From assembly GCF_032062175.1 (NCBI RefSeq), contig NZ_DAMBQK010000004.1, positions 124,001 through 188,000 of the forward strand: a stretch of 64,000 nt of DNA. The letters run 5' to 3'. The position numbers and the translations under genes were made by a program. The first letter of the stretch is position 1. Each line of letters opens with the position of its first letter. The stretch is from Atlantibacter sp032062175. GTDB lineage: Bacteria; Pseudomonadota; Gammaproteobacteria; Enterobacterales; Enterobacteriaceae. Below the pieces are notes generated by a model, which worked only from the letters and a program-made list of their open reading frames with translations, had not been told where the DNA came from and did not search any database. This document shows, piece by piece, positions 16,069-25,064 of this stretch.

Positions 16069-17307
16069 ATGGCAAAAGTATCACTGGAAAAAGACAAGAT
16101 TAAATTCTTACTGGTGGAAGGTGTTCACCAGAAAGCCATCGATAGCCTGCGCGCAGCAGGGTATACCAATATCGAATATCACAAAGGCGCGCTGGACAGC
16201 GAGCAACTGAAAGAGTCCGTCCGTGATGCCCATTTCATCGGCCTGCGATCCCGTACTCATCTGACTGAAGAGATCTTCGCTGCGGCGGAAAAACTGGTGG
16301 CGGTAGGCTGTTTCTGCATCGGCACCAACCAGGTTGATTTGCAGGCGGCGGCGCGTCGTGGCGTGCCGGTGTTTAACGCGCCATTCTCTAATACCCGTTC
16401 GGTTGCCGAACTGGTGATCGGCGAACTGCTGCTGCTGCTGCGCGGCATACCTGAAGCGAACGCCAAAGCGCACCGCGGTATCTGGAACAAACAGGCGGCG
16501 GGTTCTTTTGAAGCGCGTGGTAAAAAACTGGGGATCATCGGCTACGGCCATATCGGCACCCAACTGGGCATTCTGGCGGAATCGCTGGGCATGCACGTTT
16601 ACTTCTACGATATCGAAAGCAAGCTGCCGCTGGGCAACGCCACGCAGGTACAATTTCTCTCTGAACTTCTTAACATGAGCGACGTGGTTAGCCTGCATGT
16701 GCCGGAAAACGCCTCCACCAAAGATATGATTGGCGCGGAGCAGCTGGCGCTGATGAAGCCGGGCTCGCTGCTGATCAACGCCGCGCGCGGCACCGTGGTA
16801 GATATCCCGGCGCTGTGCGATGCGCTGTCACGCAAACATCTGGCGGGTGCGGCAATCGACGTATTCCCGACCGAACCGGCTACCAACAGCGATCCGTTTA
16901 ACTCACCGCTGTGCGAATTCGATAACGTGATCCTGACGCCGCACGTGGGCGGCTCCACCCAGGAAGCGCAGGAAAACATCGGCCTGGAAGTGGCAGGTAA
17001 ACTGGCGAAGTACTCTGATAACGGCTCGACCCTGTCAGCCGTGAACTTCCCGGAAGTGTCGCTGCCGCTGCACGAAGGGCGCGTCAGCCGTCTGCTGCAC
17101 ATTCACGAAAACCGTCCGGGTATTCTGACCGCTATCAACCAGATCTTCGCTGAGCAGGGCGTGAACATCGCGGCCCAGTATTTGCAAACCACGTCGCAAA
17201 TGGGTTATGTGGTGATTGATATCGATGCGGAGGAAGATGTTGCGTTTAATGCACTACAGGCGATGAAAGCGATCCCGGGCACCATCCGCGCGCGTCTGCT
17301 TTACTGA
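16069..17307 (+). CDS. serA: D-3-phosphoglycerate dehydrogenase
   Basis: A 412-residue enzyme (E. coli 410) that commits 3-phosphoglycerate to serine synthesis. It has a Rossmann motif GIIGYGHIG (about 158-166), catalytic residues in the family segments INAARG and TPHVGGST, and a C-terminal ACT domain (about 340-412) that binds serine for feedback inhibition. The ATG follows CAGGGTCGGGA. It supplies serine to the one-carbon system completed here by gcvTHP. Confidence 0.98.
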   Translation: MAKVSLEKDKIKFLLVEGVHQKAIDSLRAAGYTNIEYHKGALDSEQLKESVRDAHFIGLRSRTHLTEEIFAAAEKLVAVGCFCIGTNQVDLQAAARRGVPVFNAPFSNTRSVAELVIGELLLLLRGIPEANAKAHRGIWNKQAAGSFEARGKKLGIIGYGHIGTQLGILAESLGMHVYFYDIESKLPLGNATQVQFLSELLNMSDVVSLHVPENASTKDMIGAEQLALMKPGSLLINAARGTVVDIPALCDALSRKHLAGAAIDVFPTEPATNSDPFNSPLCEFDNVILTPHVGGSTQEAQENIGLEVAGKLAKYSDNGSTLSAVNFPEVSLPLHEGRVSRLLHIHENRPGILTAINQIFAEQGVNIAAQYLQTTSQMGYVVIDIDAEEDVAFNALQAMKAIPGTIRARLLY

Positions 17308-17320
17308 TTTTTCTGAATTG

Positions 17321-17347
17321 AAAAAGCCCACTTCGGTGGGTTTTTTT
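17321..17347. terminator. Terminator between serA and fau
   Basis: AAAAAGCCCAC-TTCG-GTGGGTTTTTTT, a UUCG-capped stem shared by convergent genes. Only 38 bases separate the two stops. Confidence 0.9.
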
Positions 17348-17945
17348 ATTGCCATTCCAAGGTAGCGGTCGGCGTGATCACGGCGGGCAGTGGGATATCC
17401 CACTCTTCAACCGGCAGGGATTCTACATGCTGGCAATCATGGGCATAGCCAACCGGGAAAAGGCCGTGTTGACGCCAGTTTTGCAGCGTGCGGTCATAAA
17501 AGCCGCCGCCCATGCCGAGGCGCTGACCAGCGGAATCAAACGCTACCAGCGGGGTAACCAGTACATCGAGTTGGTGGAGCGGTAAAACGTGGCGCACATC
17601 CAGCACTGGCTCATGAATTTTAAACTGATTGAGCACCAGATCGCTGTCAGGAAAGTAGCGCAGAAACAGCAGATTCCCCGGACTAAACGGATGCAGTACC
17701 GGCAGATAGACTTTTTTACCTGCGCGCCATAGCCCTTCGATTAATGGCCGGGTATCCAGTTCGCCATCGAAAGAGAGAAACAACGCCACGGTGTGCGCCT
17801 CAACAACCGGCGCAAACGCCATCATACGTGCGGCACCCTGCTGGGCGGCGTGCAACTGTTGCTGCTGGGTAAGGGATTTTCGGCGTAATCTGATCTGCTG
17901 GCGGATTTGCTGGCGCGTTGAAATGGGTAAAGGCTGTTGGATCAT
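17346..17945 (-). CDS. fau: 5-formyltetrahydrofolate cyclo-ligase (Fau/YgfA)
   Basis: A 199-residue enzyme that converts 5-formyl-THF to methenyl-THF with ATP. The signature GMGGGFYDR is at about 142-150 and the phosphate-binding N-terminal RxxIRxxRxxL pattern is present. It lies directly downstream of 6S RNA; in E. coli the two are co-transcribed and linked to stationary-phase and persister physiology. Confidence 0.95.
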   Translation of the reverse strand: MIQQPLPISTRQQIRQQIRLRRKSLTQQQQLHAAQQGAARMMAFAPVVEAHTVALFLSFDGELDTRPLIEGLWRAGKKVYLPVLHPFSPGNLLFLRYFPDSDLVLNQFKIHEPVLDVRHVLPLHQLDVLVTPLVAFDSAGQRLGMGGGFYDRTLQNWRQHGLFPVGYAHDCQHVESLPVEEWDIPLPAVITPTATLEWQ

Positions 17946-18005
17946 GAAACAGTATCCTTCAGTGTGAAGGTGTCGCTGTTGGCGTGGCTGATTAGGTAGG
18001 GAAGG

Positions 18006-18188
18006 GAATCTCCGAGATGCCGCCGCAGGCTGTAACCCTTGAACCCTTGGTTCAAGGTGAATGTGTCGTCATGGTCTTAAGGCTTCTCGGACGAACCGAG
18101 CATGCTCACCGACCGTGGAGCGCCACATTCTGTTGGTATGAAATATCGGCTCAGGGGACTGGCCCGCTTGCGAACATCTCAGAGAAAT
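18006..18188 (-). ncRNA. ssrS: 6S RNA
   Basis: The complement strand reads as a close match to E. coli 6S RNA over its full 183 nt. It begins ATTTCTCTGAGATGTTCGCA, keeps the central bulge that mimics an open promoter, and ends in CATCTCGGAGATTC, which pairs with the 5' end. 6S RNA binds sigma-70 RNA polymerase and lowers transcription in stationary phase. It sits between zapA and fau as in E. coli. Identification is from memory of the E. coli sequence. Confidence 0.96.
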
Positions 18189-18208
18189 TTTTTCTTCACG
18201 GTCACTCT

Positions 18209-18237
18209 ACCATAGTAGACCCTGAAGTGTTATTCAA
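18209..18237 (-). promoter_or_regulatory. Candidate 6S RNA promoter
   Basis: On the minus strand TTGAAT and TATGGT are separated by 17 bases, ending about 20 bases before the mature 6S 5' end. This fits a short precursor. It lies at the 3' end of zapA. Confidence 0.5.
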
Positions 18238-18559
18238 ACTTCGGCCCTGTTCTCTCACTTATGCGACCTTGCTCAAGTAATGCCTGTTCAATGGTCTGCT
18301 GGAGCATTCTGATACGCTGTTCCATGCTTTCAGCGTAGTCGCGAGTCTTGGCCTTTTCCTGCGTTAGTTCATAGCAAATGTTGAGTGCTGCGATGAAGAC
18401 TAACTGCTCGGTATTTGTGACTCTAGTGCGAACTTTTAAATCTTGCAACCGTTGATTCAGCTCTTCTGCAGCCTGATTCAACGCATCTTTTTGTTCAGGC
18501 GGACAATTCACCCGCAGTGAACGCCCAAAAATTTGGATATCGACTGGTTGTGCAGACAT
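18230..18559 (-). CDS. zapA: Cell division protein ZapA
   Basis: A 109-residue protein, equal to E. coli ZapA, that cross-links FtsZ filaments. The N-terminal FtsZ-binding head is followed by a long coiled coil (about residues 50-100) used for dimer and tetramer formation. It is divergent from ygfB and followed by ssrS. Confidence 0.96.
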   Translation of the reverse strand: MSAQPVDIQIFGRSLRVNCPPEQKDALNQAAEELNQRLQDLKVRTRVTNTEQLVFIAALNICYELTQEKAKTRDYAESMEQRIRMLQQTIEQALLEQGRISERTGPKFE

Positions 18560-18720
18560 TCCACCTTCCTGCTGTTGACTCGCCTGCTACCGCAGCCGGG
18601 GCTGCGAAGGGGCGACACTATAGCTACCCTTATATGAAGATACAAGCCCTTTTCTGGTATCCCCAGGGCCCAAAGTGGTAGCATAACACGAACTTTTCCT
18701 CCCAACGACGATGAATGCGC

Positions 18721-19302
18721 ATGTCTATACAGAACGCTTTACCTGGTTACGATGACGTTAACCAGTTACTCACCCAACAGGGTGTGGGACTGACGCCCGC
18801 CGAAATGCATGGCCTCATCAGTGGGATGCTGTGCGGCGGCAACCATGACAGTAGCTGGCAGCCGCTGTTGCACGACCTGACCAACGAAGGTCTGGCCTTT
18901 GGTCAGAACCTGGCGCAGGCGCTGCGCCAGATGCACTCCGCCACCAGCGATTCGCTGGAAGACGACGGTTTTCTGTTCCAGCTCTACCTGCCGGATGGCG
19001 ATGACGTCACGGTATTTGACCGCGCCGATGCGCTGGCGGGCTGGGTTAACCACTTCCTGCTGGGCCTCGGCGTTACCCAGACTAAGCTGGATAAAGTTAC
19101 CGGCGAAACCGGCGAAGCGATTGACGATCTGCGCAATATCGCCCAGTTGGGTTACGATGAAGAAGAAGATCAGGAAGAATTAGAAATGTCTCTGGAGGAG
19201 ATAGTCGAGTACGTCCGCGTTGCCGCGCTGCTTTGCCACGACACCTTTAGTCGCCAGCAGCAGCCGACCGCGCCGGAAGTGCGTAAACCGACACTCCATT
19301 AA
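18721..19302 (+). CDS. ygfB: YgfB/UPF0149 family protein
   Basis: A 193-residue acidic protein (E. coli 192) of unknown activity with a GMLCGG segment near 40-45 and an acidic stretch DEEEDQEELE near 150-159. The start at 18721 matches the E. coli N-terminus MSIQN; an ATG two codons upstream is also possible, and neither has a clear ribosome site. Twenty-five bases separate it from pepP, so it probably leads the pepP-ubiH-ubiI operon. Confidence 0.92.
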   Translation: MSIQNALPGYDDVNQLLTQQGVGLTPAEMHGLISGMLCGGNHDSSWQPLLHDLTNEGLAFGQNLAQALRQMHSATSDSLEDDGFLFQLYLPDGDDVTVFDRADALAGWVNHFLLGLGVTQTKLDKVTGETGEAIDDLRNIAQLGYDEEEDQEELEMSLEEIVEYVRVAALLCHDTFSRQQQPTAPEVRKPTLH

Positions 19303-19327
19303 TTTTCGTCACCGCGTAGGAGGCGCC

Positions 19328-20644
19328 ATGACCCAACAGGAATTCCTTCGTCGTCGCCAGCAATTACTGGCAAAAATGGCGCCAGGCAGCGCCGCGTTGA
19401 TTTTCGCCGCGCCGGAAGTGAACCGCAGCGCCGACAGCGAATACCCATTCCGCCAGAACAGCGATTTCTGGTACTTCACCGGATTTAACGAACCCGAAGC
19501 CTTGCTGGTGCTGATCAAAAGCGACGATACCCATAACCACAGCGTACTGTTTAACCGGGTACGCGATAAAACGGCGGAAATCTGGTTTGGCCGCCGTCTG
19601 GGGCAAGACGCCGCGCCGGAAAAACTGGCCGTAGACCGCGCGTTAGCCTGGGATGAGCTCAACGAGCAACTGTTCCAGTTGTTGAACGGGCTCGACGTGG
19701 TGTACCACGCCCAGGGCCAGTATGATTTTGCCGATACGGCGGTGTTCCACGCGCTGGATAAACTGCGTCGCGGCTCGCGCCAGAATCTCACCGCGCCCGC
19801 CACGCTTACCGACTGGCGTCCGTGGGTACATGAAATGCGCCTGTTTAAATCCGAAGAAGAGATCGCCGTGCTGCGCCGCGCCGGAGAAATCACCGCGCTG
19901 GCGCACACCCGGGCTATGGAGAAATGCCGCCCAGGAATGTTCGAGTATCAGCTCGAAGGCGAAATCCTCCATGAATTCAACCGCCACGGCGCGCGTTTTC
20001 CCTCTTACAACACCATTGTCGGTGGCGGCGAAAATGGCTGCATTCTGCATTACACCGAAAACGAATCGCAGTTGCAGGATGGCGAACTGGTGCTGATCGA
20101 CGCGGGCTGCGAATACCAGGGCTACGCGGGCGATATCACCCGTACCTTCCCGGTCAACGGCAAATTTACCCCGGCTCAGCGCGACATCTATGACATCGTG
20201 CTGGCGTCGCTGGACGCGGCGCTTGAGCTGTATCGTCCTGGCACCTCAATGCTGGAGGTCACCCAGCAAGTGGTGCGCATTATGGTCACCGGCCTGGTGA
20301 AGCTGGGCATTTTGAAGGGCGATGTCGAGCAACTGATTAGCGAAAACGCCCACCGGCCTTACTTTATGCACGGCTTAAGCCACTGGCTGGGGCTGGATGT
20401 GCATGACGTCGGAGTTTATGGCCCGGATCGCTCCCGGACTCTGGAGCCGGGCATGGTGATTACCGTGGAGCCGGGCCTGTATATCGCGCCGGACGCCGAC
20501 GTACCGCCGCAATACCGCGGCATCGGTATCCGGGTTGAGGACGATATCCTGATCACCGCCACCGGTAATGAAAACCTGACGGCAAGCGTCGTGAAGCGCC
20601 CCGACGATATCGAAGCGCTAATGGCTGCGGCGAAACAGCCATGA
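19328..20644 (+). CDS. pepP: Xaa-Pro aminopeptidase P
   Basis: A 438-residue metallopeptidase (E. coli 441) that removes an N-terminal residue before proline. The creatinase-like N-domain is followed by a pita-bread domain with dimanganese ligands in LIDAGCEY, GDITRTFP, HGLSHWLG and the two C-terminal glutamates (TVEPGLY, GIRVEDD). The ATG follows TAGGAGG. Its stop overlaps the ubiH start as ATGA. Confidence 0.97.
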   Translation: MTQQEFLRRRQQLLAKMAPGSAALIFAAPEVNRSADSEYPFRQNSDFWYFTGFNEPEALLVLIKSDDTHNHSVLFNRVRDKTAEIWFGRRLGQDAAPEKLAVDRALAWDELNEQLFQLLNGLDVVYHAQGQYDFADTAVFHALDKLRRGSRQNLTAPATLTDWRPWVHEMRLFKSEEEIAVLRRAGEITALAHTRAMEKCRPGMFEYQLEGEILHEFNRHGARFPSYNTIVGGGENGCILHYTENESQLQDGELVLIDAGCEYQGYAGDITRTFPVNGKFTPAQRDIYDIVLASLDAALELYRPGTSMLEVTQQVVRIMVTGLVKLGILKGDVEQLISENAHRPYFMHGLSHWLGLDVHDVGVYGPDRSRTLEPGMVITVEPGLYIAPDADVPPQYRGIGIRVEDDILITATGNENLTASVVKRPDDIEALMAAAKQP

Positions 20645-21816
20645 GTATCATCATCGTCGGCGGAGGAATGGCAGGCGCGACCCTGGCGCTGGCGATTTCC
20701 CACTTAACCCAGGGCAAGCTGGCGGTGCATCTGGTTGAGGCGACGCCGCCTTCCAGTACCGCACATCCTGGGTTTGATGCGCGCGCAATCGCGCTGGCCC
20801 AGGGCACCGTAGCGCATCTGGCGCGCATCGGCATATGGCAAAATCTGGTCGACTGCGCCACTGCCATTGAAACGGTGCATGTCAGCGACAGAGGCCACGC
20901 CGGGTTCGTCACCATCGACGCGCGCGATTATCAGATTGATGCGCTGGGGCAAGTGGTTGAGCTGCATGAAATCGGCCAACGGCTGTTTACCTTACTCAAA
21001 CGCGCCCGTGGCGTGACGCTGCACTGTCCGGCCAGAGTGACAAAAGTCGTGCGCGACGAACAGCACGTCGATGTCACCCTGTCCAACGGCCAGCAGATTC
21101 GCGGCGCGCTGTTGGTAGCGGCAGACGGTTCGCGTTCCGCTATCGGCGAGCAGTGCGGCATCCGCTGGCAAAATATTCCTTATCAACAGTTGGCGGTCAT
21201 CGCTAACGTTACCACCGCGCAGCCGCACCGTGGCCGCGCGTTCGAGCGCTTTACTGAAAATGGGCCGCTGGCAGTATTGCCGATGACCCAGGGGCGCTGT
21301 TCGCTGGTGTGGTGCCATTCGCTGGAAAACCAGCAGGTGCTGGACTGGAGCGATGCGCGGTTCTGCGATGAATTGCAGAAAGCGTTCGGCTGGCGGTTGG
21401 GCCGCATCACCCATGCAGGGGCCAGAAGCGCCTATCCGCTGGTGCTAAGCCGTGCCGAATCGTCGGTATCCCATCGCGTCGCGCTGGTGGGCAATGCCTC
21501 CCAAACGCTGCATCCCATTGCCGGGCAGGGGTTTAACCTCGGTATGCGCGATGTGATCACTCTGGCGGAAAACGTGGCGGCGGCCTGGCAAGCGGGGCAG
21601 GATGTGGGCGCCTTCGCGGTACTCAACGGCTGGCAGCGCCAGCGCGAGCCGGATCGCGAAGCCACCGTAGGCGTAACCGACGGGCTGGTGCATCTGTTTG
21701 CCAATCACTGGTCGCCGCTGGTGGTGGGGCGAAATTTAGGGCTGATGGGCGTTGAGATATTCACGCCAGCGCGCGATGCGCTGGCCAGGCGGACCCTGGG
21801 TTGGGTTGCGCGCTAA
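20641..21816 (+). CDS. ubiH: 2-octaprenyl-6-methoxyphenol hydroxylase UbiH
   Basis: A 391-residue FAD monooxygenase (E. coli 392) in aerobic ubiquinone synthesis. The N-terminal FAD motif is GGGMAGATLALA (about 7-18), a mid-protein ADGSRS segment follows, and the second FAD motif is around LVGNASQTLHPIAGQG. It is translationally coupled to pepP by ATGA, and ubiI follows after 10 bases. Confidence 0.97.
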   Translation: MSIIIVGGGMAGATLALAISHLTQGKLAVHLVEATPPSSTAHPGFDARAIALAQGTVAHLARIGIWQNLVDCATAIETVHVSDRGHAGFVTIDARDYQIDALGQVVELHEIGQRLFTLLKRARGVTLHCPARVTKVVRDEQHVDVTLSNGQQIRGALLVAADGSRSAIGEQCGIRWQNIPYQQLAVIANVTTAQPHRGRAFERFTENGPLAVLPMTQGRCSLVWCHSLENQQVLDWSDARFCDELQKAFGWRLGRITHAGARSAYPLVLSRAESSVSHRVALVGNASQTLHPIAGQGFNLGMRDVITLAENVAAAWQAGQDVGAFAVLNGWQRQREPDREATVGVTDGLVHLFANHWSPLVVGRNLGLMGVEIFTPARDALARRTLGWVAR

Positions 21817-21826
21817 GGAGAAAAAT

Positions 21827-23029
21827 GTGCAAAGCGTAGATGTGGCGATTGTAGGCGGCGGAATGGTCGGGCTGGCACTGGCGTGCGGATTGCAGGGCAG
21901 CGGCCTGCGCGTCGCGGTGCTTGAGCAGCAGCAACCGCAACCGCTGGCGGCGGATGCGCCTTTTGCGCTGCGGGTATCCGCCATTAACGCGGCCAGCGAA
22001 AAACTGCTGGAAAAGCTCGGCGTCTGGCAAGCCATTCTGGAACAGCGCGTCAGCCGTTATCACGGCATGGAAGTGTGGGACAAAGACAGCTTCGGGCGCA
22101 TCGCGTTCGACGACAAAAGCATGGGCTACAGCCACCTCGGCCATATCATCGAAAACAGCGTGGTCCATCAGGCGCTGTGGGAGAAAGCCTCCCGTAACGC
22201 AGACACCACGCTAATTGCCCCGTCGCAGCTACAACAGGTGGCATTCGGTGAAAATGAAGCCTTTCTGACGTTGCAGGACGGCACCATGCTGACGGCGCGG
22301 CTGGTGGTGGGTGCGGATGGCGCGAACTCCTGGCTACGCAACCGCGCGGATATTCCGCTGACGTTCTGGGATTACGGGCATCACGCGCTGGTAGCGACGA
22401 TCCGCACCGCAGAGCCGCACGGCGCGGTGGCGCGGCAGATTTTTCATGGTGAAGGCATTCTGGCATTCCTGCCCTTACCCGATCCGAACCTGTGCTCCAT
22501 CGTCTGGTCACTGTCGCCAAAAGAGGCGGAGCGGTTACAGCAGTGCGATGTTGAGACCTTTAACCAGGAACTGTGCATCGCCTTTGATAACCGGCTCGGC
22601 CTGTGTTCAGTGGAAAGCGAGCGTCAAATCTATCCGTTGACCGGGCGCTATGCCCGCCAGTTCGCCGCCCATCGTCTGGCGCTGGTGGGCGACGCGGCAC
22701 ACACCATTCATCCGCTCGCCGGACAGGGCGTCAACCTCGGCTTTATGGATGCGGCAGAACTGATTGCCGAGATCCGCCGTCTGCACAAGCAGGGCAAAGA
22801 TATCGGGCAGCACCTCTACCTGCGCCGCTACGAACGCAGCCGCAAGCACAGCGCGGCGGTAATGCTGGCGAGTATGCAGGGGTTTCGCGAACTGTTTGCC
22901 GGGAGCCATCCGGCCAAAAAACTGCTGCGCGATGTGGGGCTGAAGCTGGCGGATAAATTGCCGGGCGTCAAACCGCAGCTTATTCGTGAGGCGATGGGCC
23001 TCAACGACCTGCCTGACTGGTTACGTTAA
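21827..23029 (+). CDS. ubiI: 2-octaprenylphenol hydroxylase UbiI (VisC)
   Basis: A 400-residue FAD monooxygenase, the same length as E. coli UbiI, that adds the C5 hydroxyl in ubiquinone synthesis. It is a paralogue of UbiH, with the FAD motif GGGMVGLALACG, ADGANSWLR, and VGDAAHTIHPLAGQG near residue 285. It starts with GTG at 21827, directly after AAGGAG and matching the E. coli N-terminus QSVDVAIVGGG. An upstream ATG would lie inside ubiH. Confidence 0.96.
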   Translation: MQSVDVAIVGGGMVGLALACGLQGSGLRVAVLEQQQPQPLAADAPFALRVSAINAASEKLLEKLGVWQAILEQRVSRYHGMEVWDKDSFGRIAFDDKSMGYSHLGHIIENSVVHQALWEKASRNADTTLIAPSQLQQVAFGENEAFLTLQDGTMLTARLVVGADGANSWLRNRADIPLTFWDYGHHALVATIRTAEPHGAVARQIFHGEGILAFLPLPDPNLCSIVWSLSPKEAERLQQCDVETFNQELCIAFDNRLGLCSVESERQIYPLTGRYARQFAAHRLALVGDAAHTIHPLAGQGVNLGFMDAAELIAEIRRLHKQGKDIGQHLYLRRYERSRKHSAAVMLASMQGFRELFAGSHPAKKLLRDVGLKLADKLPGVKPQLIREAMGLNDLPDWLR

Positions 23030-23039
23030 CTCGATCACA

Positions 23040-23072
23040 CTTCCCTTTTCAGGCACTGAAAAGGGAAGCTTC
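23040..23072 (+). terminator. Terminator after ubiI
   Basis: CTTCCCTTTTCAG-GCA-CTGAAAAGGGAAG, a perfect 13-bp stem followed by CTTCTCCTC. The T tract is weak. Confidence 0.65.
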
Positions 23073-23343
23073 TCCTCATTTGAATTATTCTAATTTGACC
23101 GGATTTTTCGAATTAGTTTTATTAATGTGGCGATTTTTGGCTTTTAGCGATTTCGTCCGAATTTCCGACGTAAATGCTTCCTCGTAAAAAATCACTCCCC
23201 TTTATGTTGCGTTTATGTGTCTGTATTCGCATTTTTCCAGTGAATTCCACTGTAGCCTTCTTTTCCCATTTTGGTCATAAGCTAATGTAATGACCCATTT
23301 TCGCGTGTGGTTTGTCCCCGCGTTAGATGGTAACGTCAGGCCA

Positions 23344-23359
23344 AAGGTAACGTTTGCGT
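23344..23359 (-). promoter_or_regulatory. PurR-like operator upstream of gcvT
   Basis: On the minus strand ACGCAAACGTTACCTT matches the PurR consensus at ten of eleven defined positions. It lies 82-97 bases upstream of the gcvT ATG. PurR represses gcvTHP in E. coli. The rest of the 411-base ubiI-gcvT gap is AT-rich between about 23090 and 23300, consistent with a long regulatory region for GcvA and Lrp. I saw no gene and no glycine riboswitch. Confidence 0.65.
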
Positions 23360-23440
23360 CGGTGGCGGGAATGATGCCGACGCCGGGTTTCGTCCAGTAG
23401 TAAAGAGGCAACAGGCCTCTGCTGACTGAAAGAGGAAAAG

Positions 23441-24538
23441 ATGGCTCAACAGACTCCTTTGTTCGAACAACATACGCTCTGCGGCGCGCGCATGGTGGAT
23501 TTCCATGGCTGGATGATGCCGCTGCACTACGGCTCGCAGATCGATGAACACCACGCGGTGCGCAACGATGCCGGAATGTTCGATGTATCCCATATGACCA
23601 TCGTCGACCTGCATGGCGATCGCACCCGCGAGTTTCTGCGCTATCTGCTGGCAAACGACGTGGCGAAGCTCACCCAGCCGGGTAAAGCGCTGTACAGCGG
23701 AATGCTCAATGCCTCCGGTGGCGTGATTGACGACCTGATTGTTTATTTCCTCACTGAAGATTATTTCCGCCTCGTTGTTAACTCTGCCACCCGTGAAAAA
23801 GACCTCGCCTGGATCACCCAGCACGCCGAACCGTATGCCATCGACATCACCGTTCGCGATGACCTGGCGCTGATTGCCGTTCAGGGCCCGCAGGCGAAAC
23901 AGAAAGCCGCTACCCTGCTTACTGATGAACAACGCCAGGCCGTGGACGGCATGAAGCCGTTCTTTGGCGTGCAGTCCGGTGATGTGTTTATCGCCACCAC
24001 CGGCTACACCGGCGAAGCGGGTTATGAAATCGCGATGCCGGTAGAAAAAGCGGTCTCTTTTTGGAGCCAGTTAGTTGAGGCAGGCGTGAAGCCGTGCGGG
24101 CTTGGCGCGCGCGATACGCTGCGCCTGGAAGCGGGTATGAATCTGTACGGTCAGGAGATGGACGAAGGCGTTTCACCGCTGGAAGCCAATATGGGCTGGA
24201 CCCTTGCCTGGCAGCCGGAAGATCGTGATTTTATCGGCCGTGAAGCGCTGGAATCCCAGCGCGAAAAAGGCACCGACCAACTGGTTGGCCTGATCATGAA
24301 AGAGAAAGGCGTACTGCGTAATGACCTGCCGGTGCGTTTCACCGATGCGCAGGGCAACGTGCAGGAAGGCAAGATCACCAGCGGATCGTTCTCACCGACC
24401 CTGGGCTACAGCATTGCGCTGGCACGCGTTCCCGCCGGGATCGGCGACACCGCCATCGTGCAGATCCGTAACCGCGAAATGCCGGTTATGGTCACCAAAC
24501 CGATTTTTGTTCGCGCCGGTAAGCCGGTCGTTCAGTAA
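23441..24538 (+). CDS. gcvT: Glycine cleavage system T protein (aminomethyltransferase)
   Basis: A 365-residue protein (E. coli 364) that releases ammonia from the aminomethyl-lipoyl H protein and passes the carbon to tetrahydrofolate. The N-terminal MVDFHGWMMPLHY segment and the GLGARDTLRLEAGM folate-site motif (about 218-231) are intact. The ATG follows AGAGGA. It is the first gene of gcvTHP. Confidence 0.98.
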   Translation: MAQQTPLFEQHTLCGARMVDFHGWMMPLHYGSQIDEHHAVRNDAGMFDVSHMTIVDLHGDRTREFLRYLLANDVAKLTQPGKALYSGMLNASGGVIDDLIVYFLTEDYFRLVVNSATREKDLAWITQHAEPYAIDITVRDDLALIAVQGPQAKQKAATLLTDEQRQAVDGMKPFFGVQSGDVFIATTGYTGEAGYEIAMPVEKAVSFWSQLVEAGVKPCGLGARDTLRLEAGMNLYGQEMDEGVSPLEANMGWTLAWQPEDRDFIGREALESQREKGTDQLVGLIMKEKGVLRNDLPVRFTDAQGNVQEGKITSGSFSPTLGYSIALARVPAGIGDTAIVQIRNREMPVMVTKPIFVRAGKPVVQ

Positions 24539-24564
24539 CTGTTTCGTTATTCGGAGAAAAAGAA

Positions 24565-24954
24565 ATGAGCAATGTGCCAGGTGAACTGAAATACAGCAAA
24601 GAGCATGAGTGGCTGCGCAAAGAAGCGGACGGGTCTTACACCGTTGGGATTACCGAACATGCGCAGGAACTGCTGGGCGACATGGTATTTGTCGATCTGC
24701 CGGACGTTGGCGCAACCGTCAGCGCGGGCGATGACTGCGCGGTGGCGGAATCCGTGAAAGCGGCATCCGACATTTATGCGCCAATCAGCGGTGAAATCGT
24801 TGCGGTAAATGACGCCCTGAGCGATTCACCGGAGCAGGTGAACAGCGAGCCGTATGGCGCAGGCTGGATTTTCCGTATCAAAGCCAGCGACGAATCTGAG
24901 CTGGAAGCGCTGTTAGATGCCGCAGGTTACGAAGCGCTGTTAGAAGACGAATAA
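24565..24954 (+). CDS. gcvH: Glycine cleavage system H protein
   Basis: A 129-residue lipoyl carrier, equal to E. coli GcvH. The lipoylated lysine is K65 in the AESVKAAS motif. It shuttles the aminomethyl group between GcvP and GcvT. It lies 26 bases after gcvT, behind a GGAG site. Confidence 0.98.
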   Translation: MSNVPGELKYSKEHEWLRKEADGSYTVGITEHAQELLGDMVFVDLPDVGATVSAGDDCAVAESVKAASDIYAPISGEIVAVNDALSDSPEQVNSEPYGAGWIFRIKASDESELEALLDAAGYEALLEDE

Positions 24955-24967
24955 ATACGCGTCATCC

Positions 24968-25012
24968 TTCATGTTGCAGGGGCGCTGGCTTCTGCAACAT
25001 GAACAATTTTTC
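24968..25012 (+). terminator. Terminator-like hairpin between gcvH and gcvP
   Basis: TTCATGTTGCAG and CTGCAACATGAA form a perfect 12-bp stem around a 12-base loop, followed by CAATTTTT. It lies inside the operon, 62 bases before gcvP. It may cause partial termination or protect the gcvTH message from 3' decay. Confidence 0.5.
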
Positions 25013-25064
25013 GAGTATCACCCGTTACCAATCGATTCACTGCACGTTTCAGGAACCCTCGCTC

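Noticed and set aside
18017..18280. A plus-strand 87-codon frame across 18.0-18.3 kb
   Set aside because: It is the complement of 6S RNA and the end of zapA.
23030..23440. A glycine riboswitch before gcvT
   Set aside because: No tandem aptamer-like segments are visible; enterobacteria use protein regulators here and a PurR-like box is present.
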